This document shows, one piece after another, positions 1 through 8,235 of a stretch of 64,000 bases of DNA (within the stretch, counting starts at the first letter, position 1; every line of letters begins with the position of its first letter). Origin of the DNA: SZUA-448 sp964602475 (GTDB lineage: Bacteria; Bacillota; Clostridia; Lachnospirales; Lachnospiraceae); NCBI GenBank assembly GCA_964602475.1, contig CAZRRN010000004.1:1-64000 (forward strand), in the 5' to 3' direction. The position numbers and the translations under genes are program-made. The notes beneath the pieces are model-generated. The model had not been told where the DNA came from. It ran no database searches and saw nothing but the letters and a program-made list of their open reading frames with translations.

Positions 1-62
1 CAGTTGGCTAGAGCACACGGTTCATACCCGTGGTGTCGAGGGTTCAAATCCCCCTTTCGCTA
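1..62 (+). tRNA. tRNA-Met (CAT), 5' end missing
   Basis: The anticodon stem CACGG/CCGTG encloses the loop TTCATAC, giving anticodon CAT. The T arm (loop TTCAAAT at 43-49, with one A-C mismatch in the stem) and the acceptor 3' strand at 55-61 with discriminator A at 62 follow. No CCA is encoded. The window opens inside the D arm, so about 12 nt are absent and elongator Met, initiator Met and Ile2 (k2C) tRNAs cannot be told apart. Confidence 0.9.
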
Positions 63-64
63 TG

Positions 65-95
65 AAAGACCATCTCAGAACGAGATGGTCTTTTT
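65..95 (+). terminator. Intrinsic terminator after the tRNA
   Basis: A 12-bp perfect stem (65-76 with 82-93) has a 5-nt loop and ends in a T run. It lies 3 nt after the tRNA and just before the ispF ribosome site, so ispF is probably transcribed by read-through or from a promoter hidden in this short space. Confidence 0.85.
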
Positions 96-114
96 CGCAC
101 AGAAAAGAGGTCTT

Positions 115-696
115 ATGAGAATCGGAACCGGATATGATGTTCACAGACTTACTGCTGACCGTCTGTTAATTTTGGGTGGTGTTACTGTTCCCTTTGAAAA
201 AGGTCTGCTTGGGCATTCCGATGCAGATGTTCTTGTTCATGCAGTCATGGACTCACTCCTTGGTGCCGCTGCGCTTGGAGATATCGGCACACATTTTCCT
301 GATAAAGACCCTGCCTATGCCGGAATTTCCAGTATGCTTCTACTTAAAAAGGTAAAAGAACTACTTGATCAGAAGCTATATTTCATTGAGAACATCGATG
401 CCACAATTATTGCACAAGCTCCAAAGCTTGCACCCTATTTACCGGATATGATTCAAAATATTGCCGACATTCTTGAACTTGACAGTTCCTGTGTCAGTGT
501 GAAAGCAACCACAGAGGAAGGTCTTGGTTTTACAGGCATAGGGGAAGGCATCGCCGCTCAGGCCGTTTGTCTGCTGAGTTCTGTGCGCGATGCCTCCGAA
601 TATCAATCCTTTACTTATGAATCCGATCGTTCTGCAGCAGATAACCGCTGTATCGGCTGTCAGGGTTGCTGCAAACACTCTTCTCTTCCAAAGTAG
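115..696 (+). CDS. ispF: 2-C-methyl-D-erythritol 2,4-cyclodiphosphate synthase with Cys-rich tail
   Basis: IspF closes CDP-methylerythritol 2-phosphate to the cyclodiphosphate in the cytosolic MEP isoprenoid pathway. The zinc-site motif GYDVH is at residues 6-10, GHSDADVLVHA follows, and the ATTEEGLGFTG signature is near the core's end. The ATG at 115 has AAAAGAGG upstream and starts MRIGTGYDVH. The protein is 193 aa against about 157 for the family. The extra 36 residues at the C terminus are polar and end in C-x2-C-x2-CC (CIGCQGCC), which is not part of the known fold. It is the only MEP gene here; no partner ispD is visible. The core assignment is secure. The role of the tail is unknown; it could bind metal. 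Confidence 0.95.
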   Translation: MRIGTGYDVHRLTADRLLILGGVTVPFEKGLLGHSDADVLVHAVMDSLLGAAALGDIGTHFPDKDPAYAGISSMLLLKKVKELLDQKLYFIENIDATIIAQAPKLAPYLPDMIQNIADILELDSSCVSVKATTEEGLGFTGIGEGIAAQAVCLLSSVRDASEYQSFTYESDRSAADNRCIGCQGCCKHSSLPK

Positions 697-794
697 GCTG
701 TCGGCTTACTATTTTCTCTTTTAACCGGCCGATTAGATTTCACATTCAAATTGTCTCTTTGTTTTCTATGTTTCATCCATTGGTTAATTATTAA

Positions 795-1445
795 TTATCT
801 CTGTTTCATCAGCTTAACAAGCCGGCTTGTTCCAAGACGTTTTGCACCGGCTTTTATCAGCTGTTCTGCATCCTCAAAGGAAGAGATACCTCCGGCTGCT
901 TTTACCTTAACATTTGAACCCACATTAGCGTACATAAGAGCAACATCCCCGACCGTTGCACCTGCCTTTGAGAAGCCTGTGGAGGTCTTAATAAAATCCG
1001 CTCCAGCAGCTGTTACGATTCTGCATAAACTCACTTTTTCTTCTTCTGTAAGCAGACAGGTCTCGATGATAACCTTCAGTAATCTTCCATCACAGGCTTT
1101 CTTTATGCTTTTAATTTCTTCTGTCAGTTCTTCCTCTTTCTGATCCTTTACAAGTCCCAGGTTAATTACCATATCAATCTCGTCTGCACCGTTTTTTACC
1201 GCATCTTCTGTTTCATATACCTTTACTGCTGTTGTCGAGTAGCCGTTCGGAAAGCCAATGACCGTACATACTTTCATTTTACTGCCAAGATACTCCTTTG
1301 CGGCTTGCACATAGCACGGTGGAATACAGACCGATGCCGTTTCGTAGGTAACAGCGTCATCACAGATTGTTTTAATTTCCTGCCAGGTTGCTGTCTGTGC
1401 CAGCAGTGTATGGTCTACCATCTTCAGTATCTTTTCTTCGTTCAT
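795..1445 (-). CDS. deoC: Deoxyribose-phosphate aldolase
   Basis: DeoC cleaves 2-deoxyribose 5-phosphate to glyceraldehyde 3-phosphate and acetaldehyde in nucleoside salvage. All class I aldolase signatures are present: DEIDMVIN (catalytic Asp), DFIKTSTGF (Schiff-base Lys) and KVKAAGGI (second Lys). Its 216 aa is normal. GGAGAAG precedes the ATG. It lies 22 nt after spoVAF on the same strand, so it may share that transcript, although the functions are unrelated. No deoxynucleoside kinase, phosphorylase or deoR is adjacent. It converges on ispF across about 100 nt with no convincing terminator. Confidence 0.96.
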   Translation of the reverse strand: MNEEKILKMVDHTLLAQTATWQEIKTICDDAVTYETASVCIPPCYVQAAKEYLGSKMKVCTVIGFPNGYSTTAVKVYETEDAVKNGADEIDMVINLGLVKDQKEEELTEEIKSIKKACDGRLLKVIIETCLLTEEEKVSLCRIVTAAGADFIKTSTGFSKAGATVGDVALMYANVGSNVKVKAAGGISSFEDAEQLIKAGAKRLGTSRLVKLMKQR

Positions 1446-1467
1446 TGTTCTTCTCCGTTTCTTATAT

Positions 1468-2892
1468 TTATCGTTTGTTTGTTTTTTCTGTCCAGGGCAG
1501 GCTTACCCGGAACAGACGTCTTACCAGCTGTCTTCCGTCCCACGGAATCAGCGGATAAAGGTAGTTTCGTCCGGCCAATGTTTTGTTAAATGCAACCATA
1601 ACAATCGACAACAGGATTCCTGCAATATATCCCCAGATATTGAAGCTTGCGGTTAGAATCAGAAGCATCAGACGCTGAAATTTGATAGCATACCCCATTT
1701 CAAAACTAGTCTGAGCATAGTTCGCGATTGCGACAAATGCCATATACAGCATCGATTCCGAATTAAACCATCCGGAACTGACTGTAAACTCTCCGATAAC
1801 AAGACCGGCAACTACACTTAATGGCGTGCTGAGCATGCTTGGTGTATTAATGGAAGCAAGCCTCAGTCCGTCGATTGCCAGCTCCAGAATCATAAACTGC
1901 CAAAACAACGGGATATTCTGTACATCCTTAACCAGAATAAACTGAAATGCTTCAGGTACCCATTGTGGATTCATCGCCAAAAGCAGAAAGGTCGGTGTCA
2001 GAATCCACGTCACAAGGTTAATTAAAAAACGAGAAATTCTGATATAGGTTCCGGTAACCGGAGGAAAATAATAATCATTTGCTTCTTCCATAATATCAAA
2101 AATTGAAGTAGGAAGCAACATGACAGCAGGAGAATTATCAACTAAAACTGCAATCTGTCCTTCCAGCACCGAAGCTGCAGTAGCGTCAGGCCGCTCACAG
2201 TACTTAAAATTCGGGAACGGATTGAGCCATGTACTTTCCTGGAGACATTCAGCAAGACTTTCCTGATTTAACGACAATGAACCAACCTTTAATCTTTCTA
2301 TCTTGCTTCTTAGCTTCTGTAAAAGTTTTCGATCAACACGATCCTCCATATAGCAAAGCACAACATCTGTCCGTGAGCTTGTGCCGACATTATACATTTC
2401 CATCCGAAGCTTTGGATCTCGTATTCGGCGGCGGATCAGTGCTGTATTAAAAACAATAGTCTCAACAAATCCGTCACGTGATCCCCGCAGCACCTTATCC
2501 TTTTCCGGTTCTTCTACTCCACGTGCCGGATAAGTCCGGCAGTCAATCGCAATTCCATTCTCATAACCGGCAATAAACAGGCTTGGAACTCCGGATAAAA
2601 TTTGCTTTAGGATATCGCATTCTTCATATATCTGATCAACCTCAATATACGGAAGAAAGGTATCCAGCATTTCCTGCGACGTTGATGGCATCTCATCTTC
2701 AGTGATATCTCCGAAAAACTGCAAAAGCTTTTGCATCAGCTCATCTTTAATAAAGCCATCAATAAAATACAGCTTTGCCTGCCGCCCTCCAATCAAAATC
2801 TTTCGTTCAATTATATCAAAATTCTTCTCAACCGAAAGGCTTTTGCTGATTAACTGTGTTATAGTGTCATAATACTCTGTTTCGTATTTCAT
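1468..2892 (-). CDS. spoVAF: Spore germination/sporulation membrane protein SpoVAF (GerA family)
   Basis: This 474-aa protein has the GerA layout: a soluble N-terminal half (about 1-280) and a C-terminal half with several membrane segments. The block ILSGVPSLFIAG, then RTYPARGVEEPEKDK, then RGSRDGFVETIVFNTAL and RRRIRDP, matches SpoVAF more closely than germinant receptor A subunits. SpoVAF sits in the spore inner membrane and modulates germination. Unlike in Bacillus it is not next to spoVAA-E. A promoter with an exact sigma-G -10 lies upstream, which supports forespore expression. The ATG at 2892 has GGGGA upstream. Confidence 0.88.
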   Translation of the reverse strand: MKYETEYYDTITQLISKSLSVEKNFDIIERKILIGGRQAKLYFIDGFIKDELMQKLLQFFGDITEDEMPSTSQEMLDTFLPYIEVDQIYEECDILKQILSGVPSLFIAGYENGIAIDCRTYPARGVEEPEKDKVLRGSRDGFVETIVFNTALIRRRIRDPKLRMEMYNVGTSSRTDVVLCYMEDRVDRKLLQKLRSKIERLKVGSLSLNQESLAECLQESTWLNPFPNFKYCERPDATAASVLEGQIAVLVDNSPAVMLLPTSIFDIMEEANDYYFPPVTGTYIRISRFLINLVTWILTPTFLLLAMNPQWVPEAFQFILVKDVQNIPLFWQFMILELAIDGLRLASINTPSMLSTPLSVVAGLVIGEFTVSSGWFNSESMLYMAFVAIANYAQTSFEMGYAIKFQRLMLLILTASFNIWGYIAGILLSIVMVAFNKTLAGRNYLYPLIPWDGRQLVRRLFRVSLPWTEKTNKR

Positions 2893-2924
2893 ACTGATTC
2901 CCCATTCAAAGGTTATTTTAGGAT

Positions 2925-2954
2925 TAGTATGTCATGAAACTCTGAAACTATCCC
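2925..2954 (-). promoter_or_regulatory. Sigma-G-like promoter of spoVAF
   Basis: On the minus strand GGGATA (2954-2949) is followed after 17 nt by CATACTA (2931-2925), an exact match to the known sigma-G/sigma-F -10. The -35 is only a fair match. Position (about 33 nt before the start codon) and the sporulation role of the gene support it. Confidence 0.6.
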
Positions 2955-3032
2955 TGCTCGTTCCTGTAAAGATTCAGTAATTCATTTTCTAACGACATCC
3001 TTTTTTCTTATAGGGGTACTTTTCTATAAGAC

Positions 3033-3066
3033 AAAAAGAGACCGAAACAAAAGCTCCGGTCTCTTT
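3033..3066 (-). terminator. Intrinsic terminator of the DUF4349 gene
   Basis: A 10-bp stem (3066-3057 with 3044-3035) with a 12-nt loop is followed on the minus strand by a T run. It stands 36 nt beyond the stop of the DUF4349 gene and separates it from spoVAF. Confidence 0.85.
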
Positions 3067-3101
3067 GTTGATTTACTGTTATAAGTGTTATTACTAATAT
3101 A

Positions 3102-4169
3102 TTAATCATTCATATTTGTATTGTTGTTCTCGGTCTTCCGCGCAGTATCAATCTGCGGCGTTACGCCGTTCTGACCCAATTGCTGCGCAGCATTTTGACG
3201 ATACTTTTCCATCCGCTTCTTTTCCTTCTTATATAACCCTCGAACAATCAGTACAATAATCACAACAATCACTGCAAAAATAACCAGATAAGGAAAATTG
3301 GTAACGAACCAAACGCTGAAATCTACAGAATCGTCCCTGATATCCATAATGCTTTCAGAGATTCCGCTCCACATACGGTTTCCAATGCTTTCCTCAGCAA
3401 CCGGTGTGTATCTTTGAACTTCGCTAAGACTTAAGGTAATGGTGCTGTAGGTTACCAGATTGTCATAATTACGGAGAATTGCACCATAGTATTCCAGCTG
3501 ATAACGGACTTCACTCAGACGTTCTTCGAGAGTAATCAAATCCTCAACTGTCTCCGCAGCCTCCATCCATTCTGTCAGCTTATCACGTTGAATTTCCAGC
3601 GATGTAATACGGCTCTCGGTTTCGAGATATGCCAGAGTAACATCCTCGGTTGTTTCATTCTTGTATGTAATGCTTGCAAGCTCTCCGATTTCATTGATAA
3701 AGCTGTCTAAATACTGTGCAGGAATACGAATTACGATAGAAGCAGAACGGTTTCTGACCGAATCAATAGAGTATCCGGAAACGGCAGAGGATTCAATATA
3801 CCCTCCATAGACCAGCGTCTGACTGTTGATACGATTAACCAGGGTATCAAATTCCAGCGTCTCTGCATTCACACTAACACGTCGAATCAGCTTTCTTGCG
3901 TTCTCCTGCTGACTTGACGTAACAGTTGAATCATCAGTAAGTGCTTCATCATTTGATGTCCCTTTCTCCTGATACTCCGCAGCAGAATTATCCGAAGCTT
4001 TGGAGGAATAACCATACCCTTTTGATTCTGAACCACTTGCTATAGTTGTTGATGGATAGCTAGCGGATTCGGAATCAAGCGCCATATAATTCATCCCTGA
4101 TCCACAGGCTGTCAAAAGCGACAGAATAAGAATACACCCGATAACAAAAGTTATTTTTTTCTTTTTCAT
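3102..4169 (-). CDS. DUF4349 lipoprotein with C-terminal membrane anchor
   Basis: The N terminus MKKKK plus a hydrophobic stretch and LTAC gives a lipobox with Cys near residue 22, so it is an exported lipoprotein. A Ser-rich low-complexity linker (about 25-90) leads to a DUF4349 domain (about 90-275) with the typical RKLIRRVSVN opening, a central coiled coil around EERLSEVRYQLEYYG and the YSTITLSLSE strand. A transmembrane helix (about 288-312) and a basic cytosolic tail follow. Lipid at one end and a helix at the other suggests an extracytoplasmic domain held at both ends. The domain has no established function. A strong AAGGAGGG precedes the ATG. It lies 125 nt after thrS and may be co-transcribed. 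Confidence 0.85.
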   Translation of the reverse strand: MKKKKITFVIGCILILSLLTACGSGMNYMALDSESASYPSTTIASGSESKGYGYSSKASDNSAAEYQEKGTSNDEALTDDSTVTSSQQENARKLIRRVSVNAETLEFDTLVNRINSQTLVYGGYIESSAVSGYSIDSVRNRSASIVIRIPAQYLDSFINEIGELASITYKNETTEDVTLAYLETESRITSLEIQRDKLTEWMEAAETVEDLITLEERLSEVRYQLEYYGAILRNYDNLVTYSTITLSLSEVQRYTPVAEESIGNRMWSGISESIMDIRDDSVDFSVWFVTNFPYLVIFAVIVVIIVLIVRGLYKKEKKRMEKYRQNAAQQLGQNGVTPQIDTARKTENNNTNMND

Positions 4170-4294
4170 AAAACACCCTCCTTCATCTGATTACGTCCCG
4201 ACATTTGTCTTCCATGCCGCAGCATGAGCTTTCATCATCACTTCAAATGCCGTACTCTGATAATCAGACGAAGTCGGGTGTCTTTCGGTTCCAA

Positions 4295-6256
4295 TTATTT
4301 GCTTTCTTCGCTTACTTCAATTTTTCGGATTTCTTTTGTTTCGATTTCAGTCGTAATCTCCTCGATAAAATCACGTAAAAGCTTTTGTCCTTCATCTCCC
4401 TTATACCGACTTCTTACCGACACAAGTCCCTCCTCCTGCTCTTTCTGTCCGACAACCAGCATATAAGGAATACGAGCTAGTCTTGCTTCACGAATCTTAT
4501 ATCCTATTTTCTCTGCACGTTCATCTACAGCAACCTGCACTCCCTTTTTCTGAAGCGCACATTTCACCGCCTGCGCATAATCAATGTATTTATCAGATAT
4601 CGGAAGAACGCGAACCTGCTCCGGACACAGCCAGGTCGGGAACATTCCGGCATACTTTTCAATCAGCCAGGCAAGCGTTCTTTCATAACAGCCAATCGAG
4701 GTTCTGTGTATAATATATGGGCGTACTTTATTTCCGTTTTGATCGATAAAGTTCATATCAAACTGTTCCGCCAATAAAGCATCCCATTGAACGGTAATCA
4801 TGGTATCTTCCTTGCCATACACATTCTTTGCCTGAATATCAACCTTCGGTCCATAGAAGGCGGCTTCGCCGACAGCCTCAGTAAACTTGATTCCAAGCTC
4901 GGTCAGAATGTTTCTGATACTTGCTTCCGTCTGATCCCAAACCTCAGGCTCACCAATGTATTTTTCGCGGTTTTCCGGATCCCATTTTGAAAGGCGGTAG
5001 GTAACATCCTCTTCCAATCCAAGCGTCTGTAAGCAGTATCTTGCCAGATCAATACAGCCTTTAAATTCTTCCACCATCTGGTCCGGGCGAACAATCAGAT
5101 GCCCTTCGGAAATGGTAAACTGACGTACACGGGTCAAACCGTGCATTTCACCGGAATCCTCGTTACGGAACAATGTTGATGTCTCACCATAACGGCAGGG
5201 CAGATCGCGATAGGATTTCTGGCTTTGTTTGTATACAAAATACTGGAACGGGCAGGTCATCGGACGAAGTGCGAATACTTCCTTGTCCTTCGCCGGATCT
5301 CCGAGAACAAACATTCCGTCCAGATAATGATCCCAATGACCGGACATTTTATAAAGATCACTCTTTGCCATGAGCGGAGTCTTGGTTCTCATGTACCCAC
5401 GGCTCTCCTCGAGATCTTCAATCCATCGCTGCATCGTCTGTATCATCTTCGCGCCCTTTGGCATCAGTAACGGAAGGCCCTGTCCTATGACATCTACCGT
5501 TGCAAAAAGCTCCATTTCACGTCCAAGCTTGTTATGATCACGTTTTTTAATATCTTCAAGATATGCAAGATACTCATCCAAATCTGAATTCTTCGTATAA
5601 GCGGTTCCATAAATTCTGGTAAGCATCTGGTTCTTTTCATCACCTCTCCAGTATGCACCGGAAGATGAAATCAATTTGATTGCCTTGATTCCCTTTGTAG
5701 ACATCAGGTGTGGCCCTGCGCAGAGATCCACAAAGTCTCCCTGCTGATAGAACGAAAGTTCTGCATCTTCAGGAAGGTCAAGAATCAGCTGAACCTTATA
5801 TGGTTCCTTGCGTTCCTCCATCAGCTTGATTGCTTCTGCACGCGAAAGTGTAAAGCGTTTCAGTTCAGCACCTTCCTTGATTATCTTCTTCATTTCTGCT
5901 TCCAGCTTATCAAGTGCTTCACGGTCAAACGGGGCACATTCGAAATCATAGTAAAACCCGGTATCGATGGAAGGACCGATTGCAAGCTTTGCATCAGGAT
6001 ATAATCTTTTCACGGCTTCTGCAAGTACATGAGAGGTCGTATGACGGTATGCTGCTTTCCCTGCATCATCATTAAAGGTCAGTATATTCAGTTCGCAGTC
6101 CCGATCAATCATGGTTCTTAGATCCACGGTTTTTCCATCCAGCTGGCCTGCGCATGCCGCTCTGGCAAGTCCTTCGCTAAGATCATGTGCAATGTCATAA
6201 ATACTCATACTGCATGAGTATTCCTTTACCGAGCCGTCCTTCAATGTAATCTTCAT
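4295..6256 (-). CDS. thrS: Threonine--tRNA ligase
   Basis: ThrRS charges tRNA-Thr. Domains in order are TGS (1-60), the editing domain with HxxxH (HTTSHVLAEA), the class II catalytic core with motif 2 (LFRNEDSGEMHG) and motif 3 (IGCYERTLAWLIE), zinc ligands Cys (MTCPFQ) and His, and the anticodon-binding domain with LPISDKYIDYA. I place the start at 6256 (MKITLKDG): AAGGAG lies 10 nt before it, while the ATG nine bases earlier is only 1 nt from the ribosome site. This gives 653 aa. A T-box leader controls the gene. Confidence 0.97.
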   Translation of the reverse strand: MKITLKDGSVKEYSCSMSIYDIAHDLSEGLARAACAGQLDGKTVDLRTMIDRDCELNILTFNDDAGKAAYRHTTSHVLAEAVKRLYPDAKLAIGPSIDTGFYYDFECAPFDREALDKLEAEMKKIIKEGAELKRFTLSRAEAIKLMEERKEPYKVQLILDLPEDAELSFYQQGDFVDLCAGPHLMSTKGIKAIKLISSSGAYWRGDEKNQMLTRIYGTAYTKNSDLDEYLAYLEDIKKRDHNKLGREMELFATVDVIGQGLPLLMPKGAKMIQTMQRWIEDLEESRGYMRTKTPLMAKSDLYKMSGHWDHYLDGMFVLGDPAKDKEVFALRPMTCPFQYFVYKQSQKSYRDLPCRYGETSTLFRNEDSGEMHGLTRVRQFTISEGHLIVRPDQMVEEFKGCIDLARYCLQTLGLEEDVTYRLSKWDPENREKYIGEPEVWDQTEASIRNILTELGIKFTEAVGEAAFYGPKVDIQAKNVYGKEDTMITVQWDALLAEQFDMNFIDQNGNKVRPYIIHRTSIGCYERTLAWLIEKYAGMFPTWLCPEQVRVLPISDKYIDYAQAVKCALQKKGVQVAVDERAEKIGYKIREARLARIPYMLVVGQKEQEEGLVSVRSRYKGDEGQKLLRDFIEEITTEIETKEIRKIEVSEESK

Positions 6257-6446
6257 AATTAGCATTCTCCTTTTCTACACCATAGATACGGTGCCTGTGA
6301 ATTACTCTCTGCTCGAGACTGTTATACCCTAAGTCCATATATCCTTTTGCCCATCTCAAGCTGTAACGTAATTTTTCTGAAATCACTTACGATTTCATTA
6401 TACCGGTAAACTGTTATTCGGAAATCGTAATTAATTTTCCTAAAAA

Positions 6447-6674
6447 TAAAAAAGCCCTTCCGGTATATTATTACCGAAAGGGACGTTGTTCACGCGGTTC
6501 CACCCTTTTTGACGGCTGCTGCCGTCCGCTTCATTCGATGATAACGGAATCACCGTGCCTGATTAGGGCCACTCAGAGGTGGTTTTCAGCACTTCTTACC
6601 GGAAATGTTCTCAGCTTTCACATCTCTCTCTGTCGGCTTAAGGTACTTACTCTTCTCGTCAACGCTTTATTCTA
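6447..6674 (-). promoter_or_regulatory. Threonine T-box leader of thrS
   Basis: Read on the minus strand, the leader carries the T-box core AGGGTGGAACCGCG (about 6507-6492), which pairs with the NCCA end of uncharged tRNA. It is followed by a terminator (stem within 6482-6455, then a T run to about 6443). Upstream, AGAGTAAGTA (AGUA-type bulge) and the stem I strands are visible. A doubled ACC triplet (6584-6579) on the 3' side of stem I fits a threonine specifier codon, though which copy is read is not certain. Uncharged tRNA-Thr should favour the antiterminator and so thrS expression. Confidence 0.92.
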
Positions 6675-6680
6675 TGCTGT

Positions 6681-6709
6681 ATTATATGCGTCCTCTATTT
6701 GAAAGTCAA
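6681..6709 (-). promoter_or_regulatory. Sigma-A promoter of thrS T-box
   Basis: TTGACT (6709-6704), a 17-nt spacer and a perfect TATAAT (6686-6681) on the minus strand. The start site should be near 6674, directly before stem I of the T-box. Confidence 0.88.
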
Positions 6710-6735
6710 GCCAAAGTTTCTAAAAACAGTTGCGG

Positions 6736-8007
6736 TTATTTTTCCGTGAACGTGAGAATATGCCGTAACCGCATCATTGTAAGCCGGTTTCGCATAAATG
6801 GTGATAATTCGATACTCGGACCAACCAGATTTTCCTGTAGTCCGATTTCTTCCAACGTTGTCCTGCAACCTGCTTTTTTCAGAACCTTTTCTATATAATC
6901 CGGATCAGGCAGCTGATCAAGAATATAAATTAATTCCGAAAGTACACTTTTTAGCTTTTCTTCCGTAATACCTTCAAGCGGATCCGGTGTATTCTCAATA
7001 ATTATTCCGAACAGAAGTCCCTTTGTTGCATACGAAGCACTGATCTTCTCCGGTATTCCGTGATAAGGTAGAACTCTGGTCTTCATCAGTTCCAGATTCT
7101 GAAGAAGTCTTTTATACTCTCTGAGCGTAATTAATAATCCAACTGACACCTTTTCTCCATGAAGAACATCTGCACCGTCCGATAAAGCATCTACTTCCCA
7201 GAAACGAGAAAGCTGGTGTTCAGCACCGGAAGCAGGTCTTGAATTCCCCATCATCTGCATAGTCAGCCCAGATAAAATCAGCATGTTCATCAATTTCTCG
7301 CAATAATCATAATTGACTCCGCTCATCGTAATGATACTGTCCGTCAGATGCTCTAGTGAATTCATCTGGAGCTGATATACATTCTCGCAAAAAGGCTCTC
7401 CCGTAAGCAGATAAGAGCTTCGCCAGTCTGCCAGCGCTGTATAAGTTCCAAGCATATCTGATATCCCGGATGCTGTCATTCGATAAGGAGCTTCTCCAAA
7501 AACCTCGGTATCTGCATAAATGGCCAGCGGTCCACGTACCTGAACAGTTTGTTTTCTTCCCTCCAGTGTCATCGACGCTACCGGTGCAGCAAAACCATCC
7601 ATGCTGGCAGCTGTCGGAACCGAAATATAAGGAAGACCCTTATTCGCTGCAATAAATTTGCTGATATTATGAATTGTACCGGCACCTACTGCAATAATCA
7701 GGTCAATGTTAGGTTTCCATTTGGAAAGAACTTCTCCGACAGCCTGCTCGTCAGCATGCAGTCCATCCGGTGTAAGCATAATCTGGTAACAACGGAACGT
7801 CAGACTGTTCATCTTACCGTCCGTAGCAACCCATGTATTGGAATCACAAAGAATAACAGGATACAGAAAACGACGCATACTGCCGGACAACAGCTCATAA
7901 ACCAGCTCTTCTACCGCTCCGCTACGGATTAATACGGTTTTGGTCTGGATTTTATGTTCCTTTCCACAAATACAGGGTTCTCTCAATGTGTTTAAATCGA
8001 ATATCAT
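6736..8007 (-). CDS. egsA: sn-glycerol-1-phosphate dehydrogenase (EgsA/AraM family)
   Basis: This family reduces dihydroxyacetone phosphate to sn-glycerol 1-phosphate with NAD(P)H and zinc or nickel. The dinucleotide-binding GAGTIHNISK and PTAASMDGFAAP, and the metal ligands Asp (ASMDG), His (GAEHQLSRF) and His (VLHGEKV) are all present. The start at 8007 (MIFDLNTL) has GGAG 8 nt upstream, while the ATG nine bases earlier overlaps that site, so 423 aa is preferred. G1P is the archaeal lipid backbone. In Bacillus, AraM makes it for heptaprenylglyceryl phosphate. No PcrB-like partner lies in this window. The gene is divergent from the sensor-GGDEF gene. Confidence 0.88.
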   Translation of the reverse strand: MIFDLNTLREPCICGKEHKIQTKTVLIRSGAVEELVYELLSGSMRRFLYPVILCDSNTWVATDGKMNSLTFRCYQIMLTPDGLHADEQAVGEVLSKWKPNIDLIIAVGAGTIHNISKFIAANKGLPYISVPTAASMDGFAAPVASMTLEGRKQTVQVRGPLAIYADTEVFGEAPYRMTASGISDMLGTYTALADWRSSYLLTGEPFCENVYQLQMNSLEHLTDSIITMSGVNYDYCEKLMNMLILSGLTMQMMGNSRPASGAEHQLSRFWEVDALSDGADVLHGEKVSVGLLITLREYKRLLQNLELMKTRVLPYHGIPEKISASYATKGLLFGIIIENTPDPLEGITEEKLKSVLSELIYILDQLPDPDYIEKVLKKAGCRTTLEEIGLQENLVGPSIELSPFMRNRLTMMRLRHILTFTEK

Positions 8008-8135
8008 ATGTGTCACTCCATGTAAATACGATATTTCTTCACGATTATATTAACAGAATTTATAATATTTGTAAAGCGTTATAAGAGATTCTTGCACTAG
8101 TTGTTATAAACCCTCATTTTGCTTGTCAGATTATG

Positions 8136-8164
8136 TTGATTTTTATATCTGCTTAAACTATAAT
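8136..8164 (+). promoter_or_regulatory. Sigma-A promoter of the sensor-GGDEF gene
   Basis: TTGATT (8136-8141), 17 nt, TATAAT (8159-8164). GTCAGA at 8126-8131 and its inverse TCTGAC at 8179-8184 flank the promoter and could be operator half sites. The rest of the 228-nt divergent region is AT-rich with no other clear element. Confidence 0.75.
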
Positions 8165-8235
8165 GTTATTATAAATTGTCTGACATCCTGTTGATACGGC
8201 ATTTATAATCCGCAGTAAAGGAGTTTTAACGTCCT

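Noticed and set aside
697..794. Terminator between ispF and deoC
   Set aside because: Only a loose TCGGC/GCCGA pairing with a long loop and no T run; not convincing.
751..1143. A 130-codon plus-strand frame
   Set aside because: Antisense shadow of deoC with no ribosome site or homology.
6195..6386. A 63-codon open frame overlapping the thrS start
   Set aside because: Out of frame with thrS, no ribosome site, lies within the segment between T-box and gene.
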